Assembly: GCF_022095675.1 (NCBI RefSeq)
Contig: NZ_JAHYSG010000121.1
Location: forward strand, 1-35,584
Source of the DNA: Dactylosporangium sp. AC04546
GTDB lineage: Bacteria; Actinomycetota; Actinomycetes; Mycobacteriales; Micromonosporaceae
Length of the DNA: 35,584 nucleotides
Direction: 5' to 3'
Under the pieces are notes generated by a model that saw only the letters and a list, made by a program, of their open reading frames with translations, had not been told where the DNA came from and did no database searches. Positions 18,974 to 26,255 of the stretch are shown here, piece after piece (within the stretch, counting starts at the first letter, position 1; each line of letters opens with the position of its first letter). The translations under genes were made by a program, and so were the position numbers.

Positions 18974-19750
18974 GTGCCATGGATCTCGTTCACCACCGAC
19001 TACGGACTCGAGGACGGGTTCGTCGCCGCCTGTCACGGCGTGATCGCGCAGCTGGCGCCGAGCGCGCGGATCATCGACGTGACGCACCTGATCCCGCCGG
19101 GCGACATACGCAGGGCGTCCCTCGTGCTCGCGCAGACGGTGCCTTCGCTGCCGGCAGCGGTGCACCTCGCGGTCGTCGACCCGGGCGTCGGCACAGCACG
19201 GCGGCCGATCGCGATCCGGACCAACGAGGGCCACTACCTCGTCGGCCCCGACAACGGGCTACTGGTCCCGGCGGCCGAGGCACTGGGCGGCACGTCGACA
19301 GCAGTTCATCTCACCAACAGCGCGTGGTTCTGCGGTACCGTATCCGCCACCTTCCACGGCCGGGACATCTTCGCGCCCGTGGCCGCCCGCCTGGCGCGCG
19401 GCGACGACCTGAGCACCGCCGGCGAAGCGATCGACGACCTCGAGCAGCCCGCAAAGCCGTACGTCGAGCGGACGAACAGCGGCATCATCGCCGAGGTGCT
19501 GACCGTGGACCGGTTCGGCAACGTGCAGCTCGCGACAACAGCCGACGCCGACGTCACCGGGGTCAACGGGCAACCGGCCCGCAGCGGCAACACGTTCGGT
19601 GCCGTGGAGCCCGGTGAGCTGGTCGTCGTCACCGACTCCGCCGGCTACCTGTCCGTGGCCGTCAACCGTGGCAGCGCCGCCGAGCGGCTCAACCTGAAGC
19701 CCGGCGACCGCGTCACGCTGACGATCGGCGATTCGGCCACTCTCGGTTAG
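18974..19750 (+). CDS. SAM hydrolase / hydroxide adenosyltransferase (DUF62)
   Basis: The family splits S-adenosylmethionine with hydroxide to adenosine and methionine, and includes the fluorinase and chlorinase. Seen here: FTTDYGLEDGFV, DVTHLIPPGDI, VVDPGVGTARRPI, GPDNGLL and TFHGRDIFAPVAA. The conserved Asp-Arg-His triad of the hydroxide-type enzymes is present as Asp69, Arg76 and His128, which argues for SAM hydrolysis rather than halogenation. The C-terminal half has the usual beta-domain (VLTVDRFGNVQL). Length is 258 residues. GTG at 18974 is preferred because a -10-like hexamer lies 7 nt upstream; GTGs at 18965 and 18968 are in frame. A SAM methyltransferase gene follows after 69 nt. 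Confidence 0.9.
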   Translation: MPWISFTTDYGLEDGFVAACHGVIAQLAPSARIIDVTHLIPPGDIRRASLVLAQTVPSLPAAVHLAVVDPGVGTARRPIAIRTNEGHYLVGPDNGLLVPAAEALGGTSTAVHLTNSAWFCGTVSATFHGRDIFAPVAARLARGDDLSTAGEAIDDLEQPAKPYVERTNSGIIAEVLTVDRFGNVQLATTADADVTGVNGQPARSGNTFGAVEPGELVVVTDSAGYLSVAVNRGSAAERLNLKPGDRVTLTIGDSATLG

Positions 19751-19764
19751 CCGGGTTCCCGGCA

Positions 19765-19770
19765 TATGAT
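19765..19770 (+). promoter_or_regulatory. -10-like element upstream of the DUF574 gene
   Basis: TATGAT matches TATAAT in five of six bases and would start a transcript about 40 nt before the ATG at 19820. It follows a 14-bp palindrome (GCCGGGTTCCCGGC, 19750-19763) that begins in the DUF62 stop codon and could be an operator or short stem. No good -35 was found. Confidence 0.35.
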
Positions 19771-19819
19771 CCGAGCCGGACGGGGATACCCAAGCCGATC
19801 ACACGTGCGGAGAGCGGAC

Positions 19820-20662
19820 ATGTCAGGCGCCGACTGGATGAAGCCCAAGCCCGACGCGGCCAAGGAGCCGGTCGACCTCCAGACCGACCGGCCGCATCCG
19901 GCCCGGGTCTACGACTACCTGCTCGGCGGCAAGGACAACTTCCCGGCCGACCGCACCGCCGCCGAGGCGGGTCTGAAGGCCAACCCCAATAGCCGGATGC
20001 CCCCGCGCGAGAACCGCAACTTCCTGCGCCGCGCGGTCGAGTACCTGGCCCGGGAGCAGGGCATCCGCCAGTTCCTCGACATCGGCACCGGCATCCCGAC
20101 CTCACCCAACGTGCACGAGGTCGCCCAGGCCATCGCGCCCGACTCGCGGATCGTGTACGTCGACAACGACCCGATCGTGCTGGCGCACGCGCGGGCGCTG
20201 CTGACGAGCAAGCCCGAGGGCCGGACCGAGTACATCGACGCCGACCTGCGCGACGTCGACCGCATCCTCAACGCGCCGGCGCTGCGCGAGGTCATCGACT
20301 TCAACCAGCCGGTGGGGCTGCTGCTCATCGCGATCATGCACTTCGTGGGCGACGCCGACAAGCCGTACGAGATCGTGGAGCGGCTGGTCGACGCGCTGCC
20401 GTCGGGCAGCTTCCTCACGCTGACCCACCTGACGGGCGACTTCGACGCCGCCGCCTGGGACCGGGTCGCGGCGATCTACGCGAAGCAGGGCGTGACGATG
20501 CAGGTGCGCCCGCACGACGACATCGCCCGCTTCTTCACCGGCCTGGAGCTGGTCGAGCCGGGCCTGCCGATCGTCACGAAGTGGCGCCCCGACGCCGACG
20601 TCAACCCCGACGCCACCGACACCCAGGTGGCGGTGTACGGAGGCATGGCACGCAAGGCATAA
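19820..20662 (+). CDS. DUF574 family SAM-dependent methyltransferase
   Basis: A 280-residue Rossmann-fold methyltransferase of the actinobacterial DUF574 (Methyltransf_19) group. Hallmarks are the N-terminal RPHPARVYDYLLGGKDNF, the basic RENRNFLRRAVEYL, the SAM-binding loop FLDIGTGIPT, VDNDPIVLAHARALL, DADLRDVD and QPVGLLLIAIMHFV. These proteins are numerous in streptomycetes and relatives, and the substrate is generally unknown. The ATG at 19820 is chosen over an upstream in-frame ATG because family homology begins after it and a GGAG site lies upstream. It stands between the DUF62 SAM hydrolase and the GH5-like gene on the same strand. Confidence 0.9.
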   Translation: MSGADWMKPKPDAAKEPVDLQTDRPHPARVYDYLLGGKDNFPADRTAAEAGLKANPNSRMPPRENRNFLRRAVEYLAREQGIRQFLDIGTGIPTSPNVHEVAQAIAPDSRIVYVDNDPIVLAHARALLTSKPEGRTEYIDADLRDVDRILNAPALREVIDFNQPVGLLLIAIMHFVGDADKPYEIVERLVDALPSGSFLTLTHLTGDFDAAAWDRVAAIYAKQGVTMQVRPHDDIARFFTGLELVEPGLPIVTKWRPDADVNPDATDTQVAVYGGMARKA

Positions 20663-20690
20663 CCCAACCGGCGGCGGGCAGTGCGCAGGA

Positions 20691-21896
20691 GTGCGCAAGG
20701 CCCCGCCGCTGGTCGCGGTCGTCCTGCTGCTGGTGGCGGCGCTTGTGGTACCGCTGCAGCCACCACGGCTGGCCAAGGAGCTGTGCGTGCAGGACATCGT
20801 GCAGGCACGGGCCGTCGCCGGCCTCGCCAACTTCTCCGCCTGGCTGCAGCGCAACCACGCCAGCGGGTTCATCGGCGAGATTGGCTGGCCGGCCGACCGC
20901 GACGCCGCGCAGTGGAGCGGCGTCGCCGAGGCCTGGTACAACGCCGCCGACATCGTCGGGCTGCCGGTCACCGCGTGGGCGGCCGGCGCCTGGCCGGCCA
21001 ACTACCCGATGGCCGTCTACCGGCCCGTGGCGCTCGGCCAGCACCTCGACGTCGACGTGGCCGGCCCGCAGGCCAAGGTCGTCGAGTCACATGGGACGAC
21101 GCCTCGGTACCTCAGAGGCGTCAACCTCGCCGCGGGCTCCTTCGCCGCCTCCGACAGCAACGGCGGCTTCGGCACCGCCAACCCCGGCCGCTACGGGCAC
21201 GACTACACGTACGAGACGCCGGAGAGCTACCAGTTCCTGGCCGGCCGCGGCATCCATCTCGTGCGGCTGGCGGTGAACTGGGAGCGGCTCCAGCCCCGGC
21301 CGTTCGGCCCGCTCGACCACGTCGAGGTCGAGCGGGTCCGGCAGGCGCTCAACCACGCGCAGGCGGCCGGCCTCAAGGTGATCGTCGACCTGCACAACTA
21401 CGGCGACTACGCGGACGGCGGCGGGAACGCGGGCCACCTGCGAATGCTGCGGCTCGGCGACGACGACCTGCCGACGACCGCGCTCGCCGACTTCTGGCGG
21501 CGGATGAGCCCGGTCGCGGACAACCCCGCGGTCGTCGGCCTGGGCCTGCTCAACGAGCCGACCCGGCTGGCCGCCGACGGGCGGGCCGGCGCGCTCATCT
21601 GGGAGCGGGCCGCGCAGCAGTCGGTCGACGCCCTGCGCCGCATCGGCGACCGGCGGGCGATCCTGGTCAGCGGGTACGTCCCGATGGGGCCGCCGTCGTG
21701 GGGGCAGATGCACCCGGTCGCGTGGATCTCCGACCCGGTGGACAACGTCGCCTACGAGTCACACGCATACTTCGACCACGACGGCAGCGGCAAGTACTGG
21801 ATGTCGTACGCCGACGAGCTGCGCAGCGTCACCTGGCCGTACCCCGCACTCTGCCAGCGCCTGACCCCGATGACCCGCCAGGTTCTCCATGCGTGA
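20691..21896 (+). CDS. Secreted or membrane-anchored GH5-like glycosidase with permuted domain order
   Basis: A 401-residue protein with an N-terminal hydrophobic signal or anchor (6-24). Residues 141-370 look like the first six strands of a GH5 barrel: RGVNLAAGSF, GIHLVRLAVNWERLQP, VIVDLHNYGDY (His235), LGLLNEP with acid/base Glu289, AILVSGYVP and ESHAYFDHDGSG (His358). The seventh and eighth strands with the nucleophile, normally at the C-terminus, are absent there. They appear instead at the N-terminus: NFSAWLQRNHASGFIGEIGW (Glu63), then VGLPVTAWAAGAWPANY. The protein therefore appears circularly permuted. GTG start 28 nt after the methyltransferase; the stop overlaps the MFS start by 8 nt. 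The sugar substrate is unknown. Confidence 0.8.
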   Translation: MRKAPPLVAVVLLLVAALVVPLQPPRLAKELCVQDIVQARAVAGLANFSAWLQRNHASGFIGEIGWPADRDAAQWSGVAEAWYNAADIVGLPVTAWAAGAWPANYPMAVYRPVALGQHLDVDVAGPQAKVVESHGTTPRYLRGVNLAAGSFAASDSNGGFGTANPGRYGHDYTYETPESYQFLAGRGIHLVRLAVNWERLQPRPFGPLDHVEVERVRQALNHAQAAGLKVIVDLHNYGDYADGGGNAGHLRMLRLGDDDLPTTALADFWRRMSPVADNPAVVGLGLLNEPTRLAADGRAGALIWERAAQQSVDALRRIGDRRAILVSGYVPMGPPSWGQMHPVAWISDPVDNVAYESHAYFDHDGSGKYWMSYADELRSVTWPYPALCQRLTPMTRQVLHA

Positions 21897-23277
21897 CCGC
21901 GCGCTCGCGGTCGGCCTCGTGGCCGCGTTCATGACCCTGCTCGACGTGAGCATCGTGAACGTGGCGATCCCCTCGATCCAGGCCGGCCTCGACGTCGGCG
22001 ACAGCGGCCTGCAATGGGTGCTGTCCGGCTACGCGCTCACGTTCGGCCTGCTGCTCGTGCCCGCCGGCCGGTTCGGCGACGCCCGCGGCATCCGCGGCGT
22101 GTTCGTCGCCGGCCTGCTCGCCTTCACGCTCACCAGCGCGCTCGCCGGCGCGGCCCGCGACGAGGTCTGGCTGGTCGTCGCGCGGCTGTTGCAGGGCGCC
22201 GCCGCCGGCGTGCTCAATCCGCAGGTCACCGGCCTGATCCAGCGCCTCTACCGCCCGGCCGAGCGGGCCCGCCCGTTCGGCCTGCTGGGCGCCACGGTCG
22301 GGCTCGCCACCGCGATCGGCCCGCTGCTCGGCGGCCTGCTCATCCATGTCGCCGGCCCGACCGAGGGCTGGCGCTGGATCTTCTACATCAACGTGCCGGT
22401 CGGCGTGGCCGCGGCGGTGCTGGGCTGGCGGATCATCCCGCGCCGGCCGGCCGAGCAGCGCCGCCGGGAGAGCCTCGACCCGCTCGGCGTGGTGCTGCTC
22501 GGGCTGGCCGTGGTGCAGATCCTGCTGCCGCTCGTGGAGGGGCGGCAGTGGCAGACGCCCGCGAAGTGGCTGCTGGTGGTGACCGGTCTGGCCACCCTCG
22601 GGGCATTTGCCGGATGGGAGCGGCACTTCGCGCGCCGGGCGGTACCGCTGATCCAGCTCAGCCTCTTCCGGGTCCGCTCCTACCGCCTCGGGACGACCGT
22701 GGTGCTCGTCTACTTCGCGGGATTCACCGCCAACTTCTTCATCTTCACGTTGTACCTCCAGCAGGGCCACGGCTACTCAGCGCTCGCCGCCGGGCTCACG
22801 CTGACGCCGTTCGCGGTCGGCTCCGGCGTGGCCGCGTTCGTCGGTGGCCGCATCGTCAACCGCTTCGGCCGCGCCCTGGTGGCGTTCGGCCTGGTGGCGG
22901 TCATGGCGGGATTCGCCGCGTCGATCGCGGTGATCCATGTGGTACCGCCGACGGCCGTGCATCTCTATCTCGCCCTGCCCCTGCTCGTCGCCGGCATCGG
23001 CAGCGGGCTGGTGATCACGCCGAACCAGACGCTGACCCTGGCCGAAGTGCCGGTCGAGCGGTCCGGCAGCGCGTCCGGCGTCGTGCAGACCGCGCAGCGC
23101 ATCGGGGCGGCGTTCGGCATCGCGGCGATCGGCTCGGTGTTCTTCGCGCGCATCGACGCCGGTTGGAACGCGGCCTTGACGGCGGCGCTGCTCGCGGCGA
23201 TCGGTTTCCTGCTGCTCGCCCTGGTGGCGGCCCTGGCCGACATCCGTGGCGCCCGCCGCCTAGGCTGTGAACAATGA
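21889..23277 (+). CDS. DHA2-family MFS drug exporter (14-TM, EmrB/QacA type)
   Basis: A 462-residue proton-coupled exporter. DHA2 signatures are LLDVSIVNVAIPSIQ in helix 1, LQWVLSGYALTFGLLLVPAGRFGDARG (motif A), RLLQGAAAGVLNPQ, and GPLLGGLLIHVAGPTEGWRWIFYINVPVG (motif C and following). About 14 membrane segments are visible. A charged cytoplasmic loop lies near residues 185-200. The ATG at 21889 overlaps the 3' end of the GH5-like gene by 8 nt, and the stop overlaps the next start by 4 nt, so all three genes are translationally coupled. The exported compound cannot be deduced. Confidence 0.92.
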   Translation: MRDRALAVGLVAAFMTLLDVSIVNVAIPSIQAGLDVGDSGLQWVLSGYALTFGLLLVPAGRFGDARGIRGVFVAGLLAFTLTSALAGAARDEVWLVVARLLQGAAAGVLNPQVTGLIQRLYRPAERARPFGLLGATVGLATAIGPLLGGLLIHVAGPTEGWRWIFYINVPVGVAAAVLGWRIIPRRPAEQRRRESLDPLGVVLLGLAVVQILLPLVEGRQWQTPAKWLLVVTGLATLGAFAGWERHFARRAVPLIQLSLFRVRSYRLGTTVVLVYFAGFTANFFIFTLYLQQGHGYSALAAGLTLTPFAVGSGVAAFVGGRIVNRFGRALVAFGLVAVMAGFAASIAVIHVVPPTAVHLYLALPLLVAGIGSGLVITPNQTLTLAEVPVERSGSASGVVQTAQRIGAAFGIAAIGSVFFARIDAGWNAALTAALLAAIGFLLLALVAALADIRGARRLGCEQ

Positions 23278-23708
23278 GACGCTGGTCGATCCTCATGCTG
23301 GGCCTCGGCGCCGGGGTGTTCGCGGGCGCGCTGCTCGCGTCCCCGGCCGCGATGTGGACGGGCGCCGGGCTGGTCGTCGCGGCCCTGCTCTGGTACGCGG
23401 CGTCCACCGACCGCCCGGCACTGGCACCGGCACCGGCGTCGGCCGTCGCGGAGGAGCTCTCCGACCTCGGCTCCGAGGTCGACCGCATCCTGACCGTCGC
23501 CGAGCACCAGGCCGGCGAGATCGTGGCCGACGCCCGCACGCGGGCGTCGCGCATCCGCGGCGAGTCGTGGGTGGTCTGGCGCCAGGACGACAACGGCAAC
23601 AAGGCCGAGGTGGCCCGGGTCAACTCCCGCACGGCCGCCGACACCCTCGCCACGGCGATGGAGTCCCGCGGCCACCGCCAGATGTACTGGGTCGCCGCCG
23701 CGGACTGA
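23274..23708 (+). CDS. Small membrane protein with coiled coil and SPOR-like end
   Basis: A 144-residue protein. Two hydrophobic segments (about 5-22 and 27-44) form a hairpin anchor. An Ala/Pro linker is followed by a DivIVA-like amphipathic helix (about 58-95: SEVDRILTVAEHQAGEIVAD and onward). The C-terminal 45 residues run from WVVWRQDDNGNKAEVARVNS to RGHRQMYWV. They resemble short actinobacterial SPOR-like modules, with a strand-helix-strand pattern in which the helix compares sequence positions rather than binding metal. The start overlaps the MFS stop (ATGA). Peptidoglycan or division-site association is a guess from the SPOR-like and DivIVA-like features. Confidence 0.75.
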   Translation: MRRWSILMLGLGAGVFAGALLASPAAMWTGAGLVVAALLWYAASTDRPALAPAPASAVAEELSDLGSEVDRILTVAEHQAGEIVADARTRASRIRGESWVVWRQDDNGNKAEVARVNSRTAADTLATAMESRGHRQMYWVAAAD

Positions 23709-23710
23709 GG

Positions 23711-23726
23711 CCGTCCTCCGGGACGG
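23711..23726 (+). terminator. Short UNCG-tetraloop hairpin before nei2
   Basis: CCGTCC (23711-23716) pairs with GGACGG (23721-23726) around a TCCG tetraloop, a member of the very stable UNCG class. It lies 2 nt after a stop codon and 20 nt before the nei2 ATG. The stem is short and has no T-run, so it may be an RNA-end stabiliser rather than a terminator. Confidence 0.35.
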
Positions 23727-23746
23727 AAGCAGGGCAGGATGGGGGC

Positions 23747-24562
23747 ATGCCCGAAGGCGACACCGTCTGGAACACCGCACGGGTCATCGGCGAGGTCCTC
23801 GAGGGGCAGGTCGTCGAGCGCAGCGACTTCCGGGTGCCGCGGCTCGCCACCGCCGACCTGTCCGGGTGGACGATCGCCGACTCCGCCTGCCGCGGCAAGC
23901 ACCTGCTCCTGCGGTTCACGCGCGACGGCCAGCCGGGCCGCACCCTCCACTCGCACCTGCGCATGGACGGGACCTGGCGCACGTACAAGGTCGGCGAGCG
24001 CTGGTCGGGCCGCCCCGCCCACCTCATCCGGGTGGCCCTGCACACGCCCGCCGCGGTCGGCGTCGGCTACCACCTGCACGAGCTCGAGATCGTGCCCACC
24101 GCCGAGGAGTCGCGACTCGTCGGCCACCTGGGCCCCGACCTGATGGGCGACGACTGGGACCCGGCCGAGGCGGTCGCGCGGCTGGGCCGGCGACCCGAGC
24201 GCTGGATCGCCGACGCGCTGCTCGACCAGCGGAACCTTGCCGGCATCGGCAATTTGTACAAGGCGGAGACGCTGTTCCTGCGCGGCCTGTCCCCGTGGAC
24301 GCCGGTCGGCGAGGTGCCGGACCTGCCGGCGATGGTGGACCTCGCGCACCGGCTCCTCAACTCCAACCGCGGCCGGTGGACCCAGGCGACCACCGGCTCG
24401 CTGCGCCGCGGGGAGGCGAACTGGGTCTTCGAGCGCTCCGGCCGCCCGTGCCGGCGCTGCGGCACGACGATCCGCCGCTGGACGGGCGGCGACCACGAGC
24501 GCATCACGTACTGGTGCGAGCACTGCCAGCCGGGCCCTCGACCGCCGACGGAGAACGGCTAG
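23747..24562 (+). CDS. nei2: DNA glycosylase/AP lyase Nei2 (endonuclease VIII-like)
   Basis: A 271-residue Fpg/Nei-family enzyme that removes oxidised bases and nicks abasic sites by beta/delta-elimination. The N-terminal MPEGDTV supplies the Pro2 nucleophile and Glu3, and Lys51 is in SACRGKHLLLRF. The H2TH helix carries DQRNLAGIGNLYKAE, and the zinc finger uses Cys235, Cys238, Cys257 and Cys260. The pattern IHSHL/LRMDGTW and HLGPDLMGDDWDP matches mycobacterial Nei2, which is encoded directly beside lhr and works with it. Here the two genes are on the same strand but separated by six other genes. The ATG is fixed because Pro2 must follow it. Confidence 0.95.
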   Translation: MPEGDTVWNTARVIGEVLEGQVVERSDFRVPRLATADLSGWTIADSACRGKHLLLRFTRDGQPGRTLHSHLRMDGTWRTYKVGERWSGRPAHLIRVALHTPAAVGVGYHLHELEIVPTAEESRLVGHLGPDLMGDDWDPAEAVARLGRRPERWIADALLDQRNLAGIGNLYKAETLFLRGLSPWTPVGEVPDLPAMVDLAHRLLNSNRGRWTQATTGSLRRGEANWVFERSGRPCRRCGTTIRRWTGGDHERITYWCEHCQPGPRPPTENG

Positions 24563-24639
24563 CAGCCGCCGGGTAGGGTCTTGGTGGCACACGCATGGAC
24601 GGTCGGCGCCGTTCTGGTGGGGCCTTCTGGGGAGGAGCG

Positions 24640-24681
24640 ATGAACACGACGACCGCGGAGCCGCGGTGGACCACCGGCTGA
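24640..24681 (+). CDS. 13-codon leader ORF overlapping the Tat lipoprotein start
   Basis: ATG 24640 follows the strongest ribosome site in this region (GGGGAGGAGCG) and encodes MNTTTAEPRWTTG before a TGA at 24679. The lipoprotein GTG at 24666 lies inside it in another frame. Either ribosomes terminating here re-initiate on the lipoprotein (coupling), or a one- or two-base change has split an originally continuous N-terminus. The sequence alone cannot decide. Confidence 0.4.
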   Translation: MNTTTAEPRWTTG

Positions 24682-25463
24682 GCCGACTGAGCCGCCGGAG
24701 CCTGCTCGGCGGGGCCGGCGCCTCGCTCGTCGCGGCCTGGCTGGGCGCATGTGACAGCGCGCCGGGAGTCACTCTGACCGAGTCGCCCGCCGTCCTGCCG
24801 CCCGCCGACACCCCGCTCGCGACCTGGGAGCTCGCCGGCGGCCTCACCGGCCCCGGCATGCTCGCGCTACGCGCCCCGCGGCTGGTCGTCTTCGGCGACG
24901 GCGAGGCGATCGCCGACGCCGCCTACCGGGCCCGCCTCGACGCCGACCAGCTGCAGTCGCTGGCCAACGGGCTGTCCAGCGACCTCGGCTCGACCGACGC
25001 CCAGAAGAAGCCGACGGCCACCCCGACGATCGTCGACGCCCCGGTCACCAAGGTCTCCGTGTGGTCGGACAGCGGCGTGCGCTCCTTCAGCGCCGAGGCG
25101 CTCGACGAGACGAAGAACGACCACCTGTATGCCGACGTGCTGTACGAGGCCCGCGACCGCCTGGCTTCCGTGCACAAGATGGTGTCGACGAAGGCCCAGC
25201 CGTTCCTGGCGGCCCGGGTGCGGGTGGTGGCCGTGCCGGCCGAGGACGAGGTGATCGACGCGGTGGCGTGGCCGGCCGAGGTGACCGTGCCGGCGGCCGA
25301 CGCGGAGGGCCTGCGCAAGGCCGACCTGGACGGCGACGCCGCCCGGGCCGTCGTCCGGGTGCTGACCCGCGACCTGGACCAGCGCGGCGCATGGCCGGCC
25401 TACCGGCTGGCGGACGGCAAGCTGATCCGCGCCAGCTGGCGCTACCTGCTGCCGAACGAGTAG
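24666..25463 (+). CDS. Tat-exported lipoprotein, function unknown
   Basis: A 265-residue protein with a twin-arginine signal (RLSRRSLLGG, Arg10-Arg11) and a lipobox ending at Cys29 (WLGAC), so it is expected on the outer face of the membrane. The mature part contains LATWELAGGLTGPGMLALRAPRLVVFGDGEAIADAAYR-like strands (a pattern seen in secreted beta-rich proteins), an acidic central region, and the end AWPAYRLADGKLIRASWRYLLP. No enzyme motif is recognised. The GTG at 24666 gives the complete signal peptide; its own ribosome site is weak while a short ORF with a strong one overlaps it. It converges on pspM with 5 nt between the stops. Confidence 0.75.
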   Translation: MDHRLSRLSRRSLLGGAGASLVAAWLGACDSAPGVTLTESPAVLPPADTPLATWELAGGLTGPGMLALRAPRLVVFGDGEAIADAAYRARLDADQLQSLANGLSSDLGSTDAQKKPTATPTIVDAPVTKVSVWSDSGVRSFSAEALDETKNDHLYADVLYEARDRLASVHKMVSTKAQPFLAARVRVVAVPAEDEVIDAVAWPAEVTVPAADAEGLRKADLDGDAARAVVRVLTRDLDQRGAWPAYRLADGKLIRASWRYLLPNE

Positions 25464-25468
25464 GTGTC

Positions 25469-26227
25469 CTAGGCCGGCTGGGGCCGCGGGTTCGGGGCCG
25501 TGCGCAGGTCGGCGAGGCCCTCGGCCACACCGCGCAGGAACGCCGTCGCGTCGGTCAGGTTGCCGACCGTGGCGCTGTCCTCGGCGACACAGCCGGCCGC
25601 GGCGGTGACGAACTGCTCATACGCCGTCACGCCCTGCTCCAGCTGGGCCGCGAGCATCGCATGGGCCGGGCGCAACGACTCACCGGCCGGGCCCAGGCCC
25701 ATCGCCCGCTCGACCGACGCCGTGCGCTGAGCCAGGTCGCGGAGCGACTGCTCGGCCACGGTCGCGTCGAGCACGGCGGCCTCGGCAGCCGGGCCCAGCC
25801 GCCCGATCAGGCCGCTGAGCATGGTCGAGGCGCGGTCGAGCCGCTTCCACGGCTCCGCGACGGTCAGGCCGCGCAGCCGGAACGCGTCGCGCTGGCGGTC
25901 GATCTCCGACAGCACCGTCTTGCCGGCCGGAAGCCGCTGGACGAGACCGACCAGCTTCTCGCGGGCGAGCGCGCCGGCGAGCGCCGGGTCGGGCTCCTCG
26001 GGGACCGGGAGGCGGCGGAAGGCGCGGTAGTCGAGCCACCGCCAGACCGCGATGGCGATGGAGCCACCCGCTCCCGCCGCCCAGAACGCGTCGGGGAGGC
26101 CGAGTCCGCTGTACGGCACGAGGACGGCCGTGGCGCCGGTCAGCAGACCGGCGCGCACGGACCAGCCCCGGGCGGAGCGGTGCAGCCTCCGCAGTCGCTT
26201 CAGGTGCTTGGTCCGTGCCGTGGCCAT
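25469..26227 (-). CDS. pspM: Phage-shock membrane partner PspM
   Basis: A 252-residue membrane protein. A basic N-terminus (ARTKHLKRLRRLHR) precedes two hydrophobic segments (about 26-45 and 48-64) and a long helical cytoplasmic tail. The stretch LAAQLEQGVTAYEQFVTAAAG matches the conserved part of mycobacterial PspM, and the gene follows pspA by 28 nt as in mycobacteria. PspM is thought to tether or sense with PspA at the membrane during envelope stress. A GGGGGG-type ribosome site precedes the ATG. A PspN homologue is not seen downstream; the next gene is the convergent Tat lipoprotein. Confidence 0.82.
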   Translation of the reverse strand: MATARTKHLKRLRRLHRSARGWSVRAGLLTGATAVLVPYSGLGLPDAFWAAGAGGSIAIAVWRWLDYRAFRRLPVPEEPDPALAGALAREKLVGLVQRLPAGKTVLSEIDRQRDAFRLRGLTVAEPWKRLDRASTMLSGLIGRLGPAAEAAVLDATVAEQSLRDLAQRTASVERAMGLGPAGESLRPAHAMLAAQLEQGVTAYEQFVTAAAGCVAEDSATVGNLTDATAFLRGVAEGLADLRTAPNPRPQPA

Positions 26228-26255
26228 CTCACTGCCCCCCGGAATTCGTTCAGGT

